From Paracoccaceae bacterium (GTDB taxonomy: Bacteria > Pseudomonadota > Alphaproteobacteria > Rhodobacterales > Rhodobacteraceae), in the NCBI GenBank assembly GCA_007131465.1, contig SLQN01000039.1, positions 1 to 15,972 on the forward strand: 15,972 nucleotides of DNA, written 5' to 3'. Positions 5,878 through 13,773 of the stretch are shown piece by piece. Both the position numbers and the translations under genes were made by a program. The stretch's first letter is position 1. Every line of letters starts with the position of its first letter. The notes below the pieces were generated by a model that saw only the letters and a program-made list of their open reading frames with translations, was not told the DNA's origin and did not search any database.

Positions 5878-6434
5878 TTCGCCTGCTCCAGTTCATCCGC
5901 GACTTCGTTGCGAATGCCGATTCGCGCCTCTGCCGCGCCCAGCTTGCCCTGAAGAACCAGCGCCACCGTCAAGAGTGTCACGGCGCAGCACATCAGCGCA
6001 AACCAGACCCAGCCCGCGAACCACAGGCTTTGCGGAATCCACAAGGGCGTTTCCAGCACGGTATTGGCGCGCGAATTGTTGGTGATGGACCGCGCCAGCA
6101 CCGGCCAGGCGCGGAAGGCAATGATGACGACTGTGGCCGACATTGTCAGCATCGCCAGCAGGTCCAGAAACACGCGGCCCCAGCTTGCAAACCGCGTGCG
6201 CAGAACCTCTATCCGGATATGAGACAGTTCCATCAGGGCAAAGCCCATGCCCCAGGCTGTTGTCACGGCCATCACATAGCCGGTAATCTCGGTCGTGCCC
6301 CCCAGCGATGTGCCGAAGCGGCGGAGCGTGATTTCAAGCAGCACATAGCCCACACAGACCAGAAGCCCCAGCCCCACCACCAGCGCGATGCCCCGGTTGA
6401 TGCTGCGTAACAGGTCAAGCAATCTCAGGGCCAT
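5874..6434 (-). CDS. dctQ: TRAP transporter small permease, DctQ family
   Basis: A 186-residue membrane protein with four predicted helices (about 13-35, 48-70, 86-108 and 135-160), the standard DctQ layout. The conserved-type segment 'EITLRRFGTSLGGTTEITGYVMAVTTAWGMGFALMELSHIRIEVL' includes the 'E..R.f' and 'H.ri' positions of the family. DctQ pairs with DctM to form the membrane part of the sodium-driven transporter. The start is ATG 6434 with AAAGAG six bases upstream, 18 bases after dctP ends. The stop overlaps the dctM start. Confidence 0.93.
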   Translation of the reverse strand: MALRLLDLLRSINRGIALVVGLGLLVCVGYVLLEITLRRFGTSLGGTTEITGYVMAVTTAWGMGFALMELSHIRIEVLRTRFASWGRVFLDLLAMLTMSATVVIIAFRAWPVLARSITNNSRANTVLETPLWIPQSLWFAGWVWFALMCCAVTLLTVALVLQGKLGAAEARIGIRNEVADELEQAK

Positions 6435-6452
6435 GTGCTGCTCTTTCCTTGG

Positions 6453-7493
6453 TCAGTCGAGCGCGACAGTCACGCCGACAACTGCGCCGACAGTTTCATT
6501 CCAGCGGCTCGCCCAGTCCTGCCCTGCGCGCGCGGCCCAGTCGGGCAGCACTTCGGTAATCAGGATGTTGCGCGCGGTCTCGAAATCCTCGTCCGAGGCT
6601 TCGACCAGCACCATATCGCGCGCATCGCCATAAGGGCAGTCGCCATTGCCGGTCAGGCAGGCCACGTCATTGACCAGCGCATCCTGCGCGGTGGCCCATG
6701 CCGGGGCTTCGAATTCAGCCTTGATCGTGGTCTCGATCAGCGCCTGCGCCTCGGCATCAAGGCTGTTCCAGCGGTCGAGGTTGATGGCGGTAACAACCGG
6801 GTCCCAGCCGCCCAGCGGCAGCGTGACCAGATGCGTGGACACTTCCCACCAGCCAGCATTATAGCCCGACCCCGCACCCGTCACCGCGCAGTCGATCGCG
6901 CCGCGCTGCAACGCGCCCGGCACTTCCCCGAAATCGACATTCACGCCTTCAGACCCCAGCGCCTCCAGCAGTTTCGCCGTCATCCGGCCAGAGCCGCGCA
7001 CTTTCAGCCCGCGCATGTCGTCCAGCCCCGACACTTCTGCATTGCAGAACACGATCTGCGGCGGGTAGGGCGCGATAGCCAGCACATGGCTGTTGAACCG
7101 GTCGCGGAAGATATCGGCCACCCAGGGGCGCGCGGCATCGACCATCGCCAGCGCCGTATCAGCATCGAGTGCGACCAGCGGCACGTCCAGCCCTTCCAGT
7201 TCCGGCGCATCGGCCACAGCGTAATCGCCCACAGTCATCGCCACGTCATAGACGCCGTCGCCCAGCAGGTTGAACACATCGCCCACACCCAGACCCATCT
7301 CGTTATGCGTGGTCAGCGCCACACTCAGCGCTCCGCCGGATGCGGCGGGCAGGGTGTCGTTCCAGAACGGGGCTTCGAATTGCTGGTGCAGCGGCAGGTT
7401 GGACCAGCTTCCTACCACCGAGAGCGTTTCGGCGCTGGTCGGCAGGGCCAAGGCTGTCGTCAGCAAAAGCGTTGAGGCAAGTTTAAGTTTCAT
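6453..7493 (-). CDS. dctP: TRAP transporter substrate-binding protein, DctP family
   Basis: A 346-residue periplasmic solute-binding protein. The signal peptide is at 1-21 ('MKLKLASTLLLTTALALPTSA-E'). The start is ATG 7493 with GGAG six bases upstream; the frame's upstream GTG contains that ribosome site. The DctP fold is shown by 'GVYDVAMTVGDY', 'LKVRGSGRMTAKLLEALG', 'VDFGEVPGALQRGAIDCAVTG' and 'LGGWDPVVTAINLDRW'. The arginine in 'LKVRGSGR' is the place where most DctP proteins salt-bridge a substrate carboxylate, so a carboxylic acid is likely. The protein has four cysteines ('FCN', 'DCAV' and a 'ACLTGNGDCPYG' pair near residue 240); the last two could form a disulfide. It lies 18 bases after the DUF1445 gene and before dctQ. 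Confidence 0.93.
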   Translation of the reverse strand: MKLKLASTLLLTTALALPTSAETLSVVGSWSNLPLHQQFEAPFWNDTLPAASGGALSVALTTHNEMGLGVGDVFNLLGDGVYDVAMTVGDYAVADAPELEGLDVPLVALDADTALAMVDAARPWVADIFRDRFNSHVLAIAPYPPQIVFCNAEVSGLDDMRGLKVRGSGRMTAKLLEALGSEGVNVDFGEVPGALQRGAIDCAVTGAGSGYNAGWWEVSTHLVTLPLGGWDPVVTAINLDRWNSLDAEAQALIETTIKAEFEAPAWATAQDALVNDVACLTGNGDCPYGDARDMVLVEASDEDFETARNILITEVLPDWAARAGQDWASRWNETVGAVVGVTVALD

Positions 7494-7511
7494 CTTTTTC
7501 TCCACTGTTGG

Positions 7512-8321
7512 TTAGGGTTTCCAGATCGGTGTTGCGGCGTCTTCATCAATGTCACTGATCAGCATATGGCCGGGCGCATGGGTTATGACCAACGGGATGC
7601 CCGCCGACAAAAGTGCGTTCTGCGAGGTCACGCCGCAGGCCCAGAAGACCGGCACTTCGTCGGGCTTCACGGCCACGGCTTCGCCCCAGTCGGGTTGATC
7701 CAGCGCGGCAATCCCGATGGCGGCGGGGTCGCCCACATGCACCGGCGCGCCATGCGCCGCCGGGTAGCGCGCACAGATCTCCACGGCGCGCGGCACATCT
7801 CCGCCGCGCAAAGGCCGCATCGAGACGACCATCGTGCCCCCGAACATGCCGCCCTGTTCCAGCGGCAGCCCGGTGCGATACATCGGCACGGTCAGGTTCT
7901 GATCGACATGGCGCATCGGGATGCCTGCCGCGATCAGTGCCCGCTCGAACGTGAAGGAACAGCCCAGCGCCACGGTCACCATGTCACCCTGCCAATGCGC
8001 GGCGATGTCCGTCACTTCCTCGGCGAATTTGCCGTCCCGATACAGCCGGTAGCGCGGCAGATCATGCCGGATATCAATATCCGGCCCCAGTGTTGGCAGG
8101 GACGGGTCGCCGGTTTCGCCCACGCCCACGATCGGGCAGGGCTTTGGGTTGCGCAGGCAGAAACGCAGGAAATCCAGTGCGAAGGCCGCAGGCAGGATGG
8201 CGATGTTGCATTGCAGTTTCGCGGGCGCCAGTCCCGCCGTGTGGCCGCTATAGTCCCCTGCGCGGATCGCCGCGCGCAAGGCGGCCATTGCCTGATTGGT
8301 GTTCCTGTCCTGATCCTGCAC
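7512..8321 (-). CDS. DUF1445 / putative hydro-lyase (D-glutamate cyclase-like)
   Basis: A 269-residue cytoplasmic protein of the DUF1445 family (YcsI-type 'putative hydro-lyase'), full length. Motifs are 'SGHTAGLAPAKLQCNIAILP' (25-44), 'ALGCSFTFERALIAAGIPMRHVDQNLTVPMYRT' (118-150), 'GDPAAIGIAALDQPDWGEAV', 'VFWACGVTSQNAL' and 'ITHAPGHMLISD' near the end. The mammalian relative DGLUCY turns D-glutamate into 5-oxo-D-proline, and bacterial ycsI often lies near 5-oxoprolinase genes. A link to pyroglutamate-like compounds is therefore possible but unproven. The start is GTG 8321 with AAAGG about 11 bases upstream; ATG 8288 would start nearer the conserved part but has no good ribosome site. First gene of the transporter operon, just after a LysR gene. 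Confidence 0.87.
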   Translation of the reverse strand: MQDQDRNTNQAMAALRAAIRAGDYSGHTAGLAPAKLQCNIAILPAAFALDFLRFCLRNPKPCPIVGVGETGDPSLPTLGPDIDIRHDLPRYRLYRDGKFAEEVTDIAAHWQGDMVTVALGCSFTFERALIAAGIPMRHVDQNLTVPMYRTGLPLEQGGMFGGTMVVSMRPLRGGDVPRAVEICARYPAAHGAPVHVGDPAAIGIAALDQPDWGEAVAVKPDEVPVFWACGVTSQNALLSAGIPLVITHAPGHMLISDIDEDAATPIWKP

Positions 8322-8373
8322 GGTCGTTTCTGCCTTTTGTCTTCAATCACAGGCAGGGTCGCGGATCGCCGAT

Positions 8374-8398
8374 ATCAAATCAAATCGTAAATATTGAT
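8374..8398 (-). promoter_or_regulatory. Possible LysR-type operator before the hydro-lyase/TRAP operon
   Basis: An AT-rich patch in a GC-rich gap. ATCAA is repeated directly at 8374-8378 and 8379-8383, and the second copy faces TTGAT (8394-8398) across 10 bases, giving a dyad ATCAA-N10-TTGAT. LysR regulators bind imperfect dyads of about this size. The position, 53-77 bases before the GTG at 8321, suits activation of the operon. No clear -35/-10 pair was found. Confidence 0.4.
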
Positions 8399-8420
8399 TG
8401 GTGGTGATCAGCTTTGGCGA

Positions 8421-9281
8421 TCACGCCTCAGTCGCGACTTCCGCCGCCAGATGCGCGCAGTGCTCTACCAGCGCATTGCGCGGCTCGGCCATCCAGGAGG
8501 CCGTGAATTCCAGTGGCGAGGGCAGCCAGCCCGGATCGAACCCCCGCAACTGCCCGGCGGCAACGCGGTCCGCTGCCAGCGCATTCGGGATCGGCCCCAC
8601 GCCGATGCCTGCCGCGATCATCTGGATGCTGGCTGAAAGCGAGGCGCAACTGAACACGCGCACGCCGGGGCCGTGGCGTTTGCCCAGTTCCGTGACCAGT
8701 TCGCGGTAGGGGCGCGTGTTGCGGGCATAGCTGATCACGGGCGTGGTCAGGAAATCCGGGTCCGGGCGGCTGCTGGCGCGGTACCAGCCAAGCGCAAAGC
8801 TCGGCAGCGCGACGTTATCAACCGTATAGGCCGAAACCGGCCCCATCAGCAGGCTCAGATCAAGCTGGCGTGCCAGCAATGCCTCGCGCAGGTTGAACGA
8901 GATATCGACGGTCAGTTCAAGGTTGAGGCGCGGAAATTCGGTGCTCAGGCGCTCCAGAAACCGGGGCAGCCATGTCTCGGCGATGGTTTCGGACGCACCC
9001 ACACGCAGCAGGCCCTCCAGCCCTGTCGGATCGCTGACACGCTGGCGGATCTCTTCCTGCACGAAGATGATCTGCTCGGCATAGCCGCGCAGCAATTCGC
9101 CCTCGCGCGTCAGGACGACACCGCGGGTTGTGCGCTCGAACAGCTTGACCCGCAGCGTGTCTTCCAGCGCCTGCAACCGCGCCGTGACAGCGGGCTGCGA
9201 CAGGTTCATCTGCTCTGAGGCCCGGCGCACCCCTTGCAGCCGCGCCACCCACAGAAAGGTCTGAAGCTGGTCCAGCGTCAT
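8421..9281 (-). CDS. LysR-family transcriptional regulator
   Basis: A 286-residue regulator of normal family length. The winged helix-turn-helix is at residues 1-60 ('MTLDQLQTFLWVARLQGVRRASEQMNLSQPAVTARLQALEDTLRVKLFERTTRGVVLTREGE'), followed by the linker helix and an effector-binding domain at about 90-286. It is encoded on the same strand as the hydro-lyase/TRAP genes and 99 bases upstream of them, rather than divergently as is most common. It probably senses the imported compound or a metabolite and controls the operon through the AT-rich dyad at 8374-8398. A 6-base inverted repeat, GTGATC (8404-8409) / GATCAC (8419-8424), overlaps its stop codon. Confidence 0.93.
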   Translation of the reverse strand: MTLDQLQTFLWVARLQGVRRASEQMNLSQPAVTARLQALEDTLRVKLFERTTRGVVLTREGELLRGYAEQIIFVQEEIRQRVSDPTGLEGLLRVGASETIAETWLPRFLERLSTEFPRLNLELTVDISFNLREALLARQLDLSLLMGPVSAYTVDNVALPSFALGWYRASSRPDPDFLTTPVISYARNTRPYRELVTELGKRHGPGVRVFSCASLSASIQMIAAGIGVGPIPNALAADRVAAGQLRGFDPGWLPSPLEFTASWMAEPRNALVEHCAHLAAEVATEA

Positions 9282-9360
9282 GATGCGCGCCCCCCTGCCA
9301 GTGCCACCCGGATGCTGATAGGCAAGATCGGGGCCAGTGTCTCCGGGTCACTTGCCCGCG

Positions 9361-10482
9361 TCAGAGGGAGCTTGCGGCCCGCCCGAAGCTGAGCGCCGAT
9401 CCCAGAACGACCAGAACCCGCTGCGCGGTCGTGCTGGGTGCCTGTGTTGCCACAACGACATCGTCATGGTGCAGCGCAAAGTCATCCGCGCTGAACAGCC
9501 CGTCCGCCGTGGTCAGATCAAAGCTGAAGACCACGCGGGTATCGGGCGGCCCCGAAGGCCGGACCGTCGCTGTCTGCGGATAGCGCCGCAAGACAAGGAT
9601 GCCGCGCGGGTCGGCGCGCGTATCGGCCATGCCACCCATCAACGAGACGGCGCGCAGGGCGCTGACCTTTTCGGCGTCGAAGGTGATGATCTCCTCGCGG
9701 GTCGCCGCCCCCAGTGCCTGAAAACTGCGCTGGTCAGAGCGGATCAGAACCCGGTCCCCACCCTGCATGACCGGATCATGCGCAGGCGCGGCCAGCACAT
9801 GCTCCAGCGAACGCCAGTAGGTATGCCCGCCACGCGTGATCTGCACCTGGGGGTTGGGCAACCCCGCCTGCACACCACCCGCTGCCGCGATCAGGCTGCT
9901 CAGCGGCAGGTTGCGTTCGCTCAGCGGGTAGCGCCCCGGTGTTTCAACGCCGCCCAGCATATCCACCGAATTGCGCCGCCCCTGCACGACCTCGATCTGC
10001 ACCTGCGCCGAGGGCACGATGCTGCCCAACTGTTCCTGCAACCGCCGTCGCGCGGCATCGCTGGTCAGGCCAGCGACATGTACATCCTCGATATATGGGA
10101 GGCTGACAAACCCCGCCGCCGTGATCGTCACATCGGAAACATCGGCGAATTGCGCCCCCGCGCTGGTGATGAGCGAGGTCTCCCCCGCGTCCCAGATACG
10201 CAGTGACAGCCGGTCTCCGGGGGCAAGCCGCTGGTCCTGTGGAATCCCGCCGCCTGCGGGCCAGCCGGTGCGGTGGGACGGTTCGGCACCGCCCCACTGC
10301 GCATAAAGCGGCAACCGCGCGCGGGTCACGATCTCGAGCGCGAAACCTGCGTCCGGCGCATCTGCCTCGGCGACGACTTCGCGGCGTGTGGGCGCGCCAC
10401 GCGGAACCGCGCTGCACCCCGACAGGGCCAGTGTCGCGCTTGCCCCGCAGATGACGGACCGCCTGGAAAGCATTGTTGCCAC
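9361..10482 (-). CDS. Polysaccharide export lipoprotein, Wza-like
   Basis: A 373-residue outer-membrane polysaccharide export protein. The N-terminus has a lipoprotein signal with lipobox 'LALSGC' (C23 is lipidated) and a twin arginine ('SRRSV'). The polysaccharide export domain is at about 83-166 ('RLAPGDRLSLRIWDAGETSL... GFVSLPYIEDVHVAGLTSDAARRRLQEQL'). SLBB-type beta-grasp domains follow ('NSVDMLGGVETPGRYPLSERNLPLSSLIAAAGGVQAG', 171-207, and a second at about 255-330). Such proteins form the octameric outer-membrane channel for capsule or exopolysaccharide. The start is GTG 10482, with AAGGA about 11 bases upstream; ATG 10473 is the alternative. No tyrosine autokinase (Wzc) or glycosyltransferase gene is adjacent, so its polymer is unknown and its partners must lie elsewhere. 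Confidence 0.9.
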   Translation of the reverse strand: MATMLSRRSVICGASATLALSGCSAVPRGAPTRREVVAEADAPDAGFALEIVTRARLPLYAQWGGAEPSHRTGWPAGGGIPQDQRLAPGDRLSLRIWDAGETSLITSAGAQFADVSDVTITAAGFVSLPYIEDVHVAGLTSDAARRRLQEQLGSIVPSAQVQIEVVQGRRNSVDMLGGVETPGRYPLSERNLPLSSLIAAAGGVQAGLPNPQVQITRGGHTYWRSLEHVLAAPAHDPVMQGGDRVLIRSDQRSFQALGAATREEIITFDAEKVSALRAVSLMGGMADTRADPRGILVLRRYPQTATVRPSGPPDTRVVFSFDLTTADGLFSADDFALHHDDVVVATQAPSTTAQRVLVVLGSALSFGRAASSL

Positions 10483-10823
10483 GGTCTGGTATTCCTTCTT
10501 CGGCTCGGCTCTCGGGTCGTGATCTTCGTTCTGCTACGTCCGCAGGTTCAGGTCAACAGTCGGTCGCAACCGAAGCCCTCCGGTCGCGCGGTGCGGGATG
10601 TTTTGGCAACTTCAGCCTGTTCTGAACCGGCGAGCGGGAACTCAGCCTCGCGTAACGCGTTTACGGAAACTTGCGGGACCGGGCATCTGGCAGTTACCCT
10701 GTTTGCGAAGGGGTCCGGCAGGCTGTGTGCATTCGCGAACAGGGATGGTTCGCGGGTGACGGGTTGCGTGTCGCGCCCAGAATTCCGATCTTTGTACAAA
10801 CTTCATTCACGTCGGAGACTGTC
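10483..10823. other. Intergenic region between export lipoprotein and pirin genes
   Basis: A 341-base divergent gap, so it must hold both promoters. I find a near-palindrome CGTAACGCGTTTACG at 10651-10665 and a long imperfect inverted repeat at 10697-10744 (separate entry). Frames across the gap give only unconvincing arginine- and proline-rich peptides. No standard -35/-10 pair stands out. Confidence 0.5.
10697..10744. repeat. Inverted repeat upstream of pirin
   Basis: CCCTGTTTGCGAA (10697-10709) faces TTCGCGAACAGGG (10732-10744) across 22 bases. Twelve of 13 positions pair and the last can form G-U in RNA. It lies 80-127 bases before the pirin ATG and could be a regulator site or a leader hairpin. 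Confidence 0.55.
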
Positions 10824-11735
10824 ATGTCCATTCGCCCTGTCATGGAAAGCCGCAAAGCACAGCCCACACTTGAAGGTGCCGGTGTGCATCTGCACCGCGC
10901 CTTCGGTTTTCACGACCCGTCCGAGCTTGACCCGTTCCTTCTGTTCGACGACTTCCGCAACGACATCCCCGAGCATTTCCTGCGCGGTTTTCCGTGGCAT
11001 CCGCACCGGGGGATCGAGACCATCACCTATGTTCTGGCCGGAGAGGTGGATCATGGCGACAGCCTTGGCAACACCGGCACGCTGGGCGCGGGCGATGTGC
11101 AATGGATGACCGCCGGGTCGGGTATCCTGCATCAGGAAATGCCGCGCGGGAATGCGAAAGGCCAGATGCACGGGTTCCAGCTCTGGGCCAATCTGCCCGG
11201 CAGCCTGAAGATGACCGCGCCGCGCTATCAGGATGTGAAGGGCGCGGATATTCCCGAAGTCATCGATGATGATGGCACGAAGGTCCGCGTCATCGTGGGG
11301 GATTTCTGGGGCAAACGTGGCCCGGTCGATGGCATCGCCGCCGATCCGCAATATCTGGACATCTCGGTTCCGCCGGGTGTGCGCAAGACCTTCAGGGTGG
11401 ATACCTACCGCCGGGCCTTCGCCTATGTCTTTGCCGGATCCGGGGTTTTTGCCGATGCGTCCGCACCCTCTGGCGTGCTGCTGGAGAAAGAGGTCCTGGG
11501 TCAGGAGGTCAATATCCGCGACATGTCGGGTGACCGCACGCTGGTGCGTTTCGGCACTGGCGATGAAGTAACCGTGCAGGCCGGCGAAAAGGGGGTACGT
11601 TTCCTGCTGATCTCGGGGGCGCCCTTGCAGGAACCTGTTGCATGGCACGGGCCGATCGTGATGAACACGCAAGCCGAGATTCAGGCGGCCATCCGCGATC
11701 TGCGCAACGGGACGTTTATTCGCGCGGAACATTAG
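10824..11735 (+). CDS. Pirin family protein
   Basis: A 303-residue bicupin of the pirin family, usual length about 280-300. The start is ATG 10824 with GGAG six bases upstream. The N-terminal cupin carries the metal-binding set: H59 and H61 in 'WHPHRGIETITYVLAGEVDH', H103 and E105 in 'GILHQEMP'. The C-terminal cupin starts at about residue 170 ('YLDISVPPGVRKTFRVD'). Bacterial pirins can act as quercetin 2,3-dioxygenases or as redox-sensing partners of other proteins; the sequence does not decide between these. No signal peptide, so cytoplasmic. It appears to be a single-gene unit, ended by a strong hairpin at 11796. Confidence 0.94.
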   Translation: MSIRPVMESRKAQPTLEGAGVHLHRAFGFHDPSELDPFLLFDDFRNDIPEHFLRGFPWHPHRGIETITYVLAGEVDHGDSLGNTGTLGAGDVQWMTAGSGILHQEMPRGNAKGQMHGFQLWANLPGSLKMTAPRYQDVKGADIPEVIDDDGTKVRVIVGDFWGKRGPVDGIAADPQYLDISVPPGVRKTFRVDTYRRAFAYVFAGSGVFADASAPSGVLLEKEVLGQEVNIRDMSGDRTLVRFGTGDEVTVQAGEKGVRFLLISGAPLQEPVAWHGPIVMNTQAEIQAAIRDLRNGTFIRAEH

Positions 11736-11795
11736 GCTGTGGACAGCCGCGGTTCCGGTAGCGGCGCTGCACATCGCGGTCTGCGACACGACAGA

Positions 11796-11826
11796 CCCGC
11801 GCGGCCCCTGTTCCGGGCCGCGCGGG
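11796..11826 (+). terminator. Strong GC hairpin after pirin
   Basis: CCCGCGCGGCCC (11796-11807) pairs perfectly with GGGCCGCGCGGG (11815-11826), a 12-base-pair all-GC stem with a 7-base loop. It lies between pirin and ygfZ. There is no strong T-tract, only scattered Ts in the following bases, but its stability and position make a terminator the likeliest role. Confidence 0.7.
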
Positions 11827-11863
11827 ATGTGTATGTCTTGATTATAGACAGGAAGGGTTCAGC

Positions 11864-12619
11864 ATGACGCGCGCGATCATTCGCATATCCGGGCAGGAGC
11901 CAGCGAAATTTTTGCAGGGCCTTGTCACCAACGATCTGCGGCATCTGGAGCGGGACGGCATCCTTTATGCCGCGCTCCTGAGCGCACAGGGCAAGTATCT
12001 GGCCGATTTCTTTCTGATCGCCCAGCCGGACGGCTCGATCTGCGTCGATGTAGCCGCCGACCTCGCCCCGGACCTGATGCGGCGCCTCGCAATGTACAAG
12101 CTGCGCGCGCCGGTCGAGATCGCACAAACCGACATGCCCGTCAGCAGGGGAACAGGGCCTGCGCCAGAGGGCGTGCTGCCCGACCCGCGCCATCCGGCGC
12201 TGGGCTGGCGACTGTATGGGGTGTCCCTGCCCGATGACGGCACAGACTGGGATGCCTTGCGCGTCGCGCATTGCATCCCCGAGACGGGAATCGAGCTTGT
12301 CCCGCAGGACACCTTCATCCTGGAGGCCGGGTTCGACCGGCTGCATGGGGTGGATTTCCGCAAGGGCTGCTATGTCGGCCAGGAAGTGACCGCGCGGATG
12401 CAGCACAAGACCACCCTGCGCAAGGGTCTTGTCACGCTTGGCGTCGAAGGCACGGCCCCTGTCGGGACCGAGATCGTGGCAGATGGTAAGATCGCAGGGC
12501 AGATTTACACGCAGTCCGGGGGGCAAGCCATCGCTTATCTGCGCTTTGAACGGGCACAACCCGAGATGCAGGCGGGAACTTGCCGCCTGTTCTGGCAGCC
12601 CAAGCCGGAACATGCTTGA
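11864..12619 (+). CDS. ygfZ: YgfZ/GcvT-domain folate-binding protein
   Basis: A 251-residue tetrahydrofolate-dependent protein that helps build or repair Fe-S clusters in certain enzymes. The start is ATG 11864, preceded by AGGAAGG. The N-terminal half resembles the aminomethyltransferase fold ('FLQGLVTNDLRHLE...YAALLSAQGKYLADFFL', residues 16-51). The family signature K-G-C-Y-x-G-Q-E is at 167-174, with the functionally required cysteine C169. It lacks the C-terminal part of true GcvT and is shorter than E. coli YgfZ (about 326), as is common in alphaproteobacteria. The next gene, a DMT transporter, follows after 50 bases on the same strand. Confidence 0.92.
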   Translation: MTRAIIRISGQEPAKFLQGLVTNDLRHLERDGILYAALLSAQGKYLADFFLIAQPDGSICVDVAADLAPDLMRRLAMYKLRAPVEIAQTDMPVSRGTGPAPEGVLPDPRHPALGWRLYGVSLPDDGTDWDALRVAHCIPETGIELVPQDTFILEAGFDRLHGVDFRKGCYVGQEVTARMQHKTTLRKGLVTLGVEGTAPVGTEIVADGKIAGQIYTQSGGQAIAYLRFERAQPEMQAGTCRLFWQPKPEHA

Positions 12620-12669
12620 TCCTGCCACAAAGGCCATGTTAGCGCAGAAACTGTCTAGCCGAGGTCGCC

Positions 12670-13656
12670 GTGTCCGCGTTCACCCGCCTGTCCCAGTCCG
12701 CTTTCGCTGGTCCGCTTCTTGCGGTGCTGGCCTTTGCGATTTTCTCGGCGCATGATGTGATCGTCAAGACGCTGGGCGGGACCTATTCGCCAGTGCAGAT
12801 TGTCTTTTTCAGCGTCCTTCTGGGCCTGCCGCTGGCCACGATGATGCTGATGCGCGACCCGACGGATGGCAACCTGCTGCCGCGCCGCCCCGGCTGGACT
12901 GCGCTGCGCACGCTGAGTGCCGCGATTGCCGGTGTCTCGATCTTCTACGCCTTTTCCGTGCTGCCGCTGGCACAGACCTATGCGATCCTGTTCGCCACGC
13001 CTTTGCTGATCACGATTCTCTCGGTCCCCGTTCTGGGCGAACGGGTCGGGATACGCCGGGGCGCGGCGGTGCTCGTCGGGCTGCTGGGCGTGCTGATCGT
13101 GCTGCGTCCGGGACAGGGGGATGGGCTGAGCCTGGGTCATCTGGCAGCCCTCCTTGGGGCCTGCGCCAGTTCCTCTGCCTCGATCATCGTGCGCAAGATT
13201 GGGGCCGAGGAACGCAATGTCGTCCTGCTTCTGTATCCGATGATGGCCAATCTGGTGCTGATGGGGCTTGCACTGCCATTTGTCTACCAGCCCATGCCGC
13301 TGGCTGATTTCGGCGCAGTGGGACTGATGGCGGCGCTTGCACTGGTGGCCAGCCTGTGCGTGATCGCAGCCTACAAGCGCGCGCCTGCATTCCAGATCGC
13401 ACCGATGCAGTATTCACAGATCATCTGGGCCGTGATCTTTGGCGCGCTGTTCTTCGGCGAAATGGTCGATCTCTACACGATCGCCGGGGCTGCCGTGATC
13501 ATCGCCAGCGGGATCTACATCGTCATGCGCGAAGACAAGGCAAATGTGTCCGAGAACCGACCTGTCCTAGCGACGCGGACCCGCGACACTGGGACCTATC
13601 CGCGGGCAGGCCAGTTGGGCCGTCTGGATGACGGGCAGGAAGACGAAAAGCGCTGA
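12670..13656 (+). CDS. DMT superfamily (EamA) transporter
   Basis: A 328-residue inner-membrane protein with two EamA halves and about ten transmembrane helices. Half 1 covers residues 13-140 ('AFAIFSAHDVIVKTLGG...ILFATPLLITILSVPVLGERVGIRRGAAVLVGLLGVLIVLRPG'). Half 2 covers about 155-290 ('LLGACASSSASIIVRKI...QYSQIIWAVIFGALFFGEMVDLYTIAGAAVIIASGIYIVMRE'). The end of each half shows the 'GE' and 'G...I..G' pattern of the family. Such proteins export metabolites or amino acids; the substrate is unknown. The start is GTG 12670 with GAGG five bases upstream. The last ~38 residues are a charged hydrophilic tail ('ATRTRDTGTYPRAGQLGRLDDGQEDEKR') not needed for the fold. Confidence 0.92.
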   Translation: MSAFTRLSQSAFAGPLLAVLAFAIFSAHDVIVKTLGGTYSPVQIVFFSVLLGLPLATMMLMRDPTDGNLLPRRPGWTALRTLSAAIAGVSIFYAFSVLPLAQTYAILFATPLLITILSVPVLGERVGIRRGAAVLVGLLGVLIVLRPGQGDGLSLGHLAALLGACASSSASIIVRKIGAEERNVVLLLYPMMANLVLMGLALPFVYQPMPLADFGAVGLMAALALVASLCVIAAYKRAPAFQIAPMQYSQIIWAVIFGALFFGEMVDLYTIAGAAVIIASGIYIVMREDKANVSENRPVLATRTRDTGTYPRAGQLGRLDDGQEDEKR

Positions 13657-13773
13657 CGCGGCGCGGCACATTGGCAACGTCCCGGAGAAGCGTCGAAAAA
13701 ACGGATCAATGCGCTGGCCACCCCCCGGTTCGGGCGCTAAAGACATGCGCAGGACATGGTCAAGAGGCAGCCG

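Noticed and set aside
6435..7475. Long plus-strand frame (346 residues) opposite dctP
   Set aside because: An antisense shadow of a clear DctP gene; its His/Arg/Gln-rich composition reflects reversed GC-rich codons. The same applies to 2487-3380, 11732-12637, 13873-14856 and 14763-15764.
8404..8424. GTGATC/GATCAC as terminator of the LysR gene
   Set aside because: The stem is only six bases, overlaps the stop codon and has no T-tract; too weak to list as a terminator.
10666..10697. GAAACTTG at 10666 as a fourth ECF promoter
   Set aside because: No CGT element follows at 16-17 bases, only CTGGCA, so it does not fit the pattern of the other three.
10548..10799. 83-residue minus-strand frame upstream of pirin
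   Set aside because: No family resemblance and no convincing ribosome site; open frames are common by chance at this GC content.
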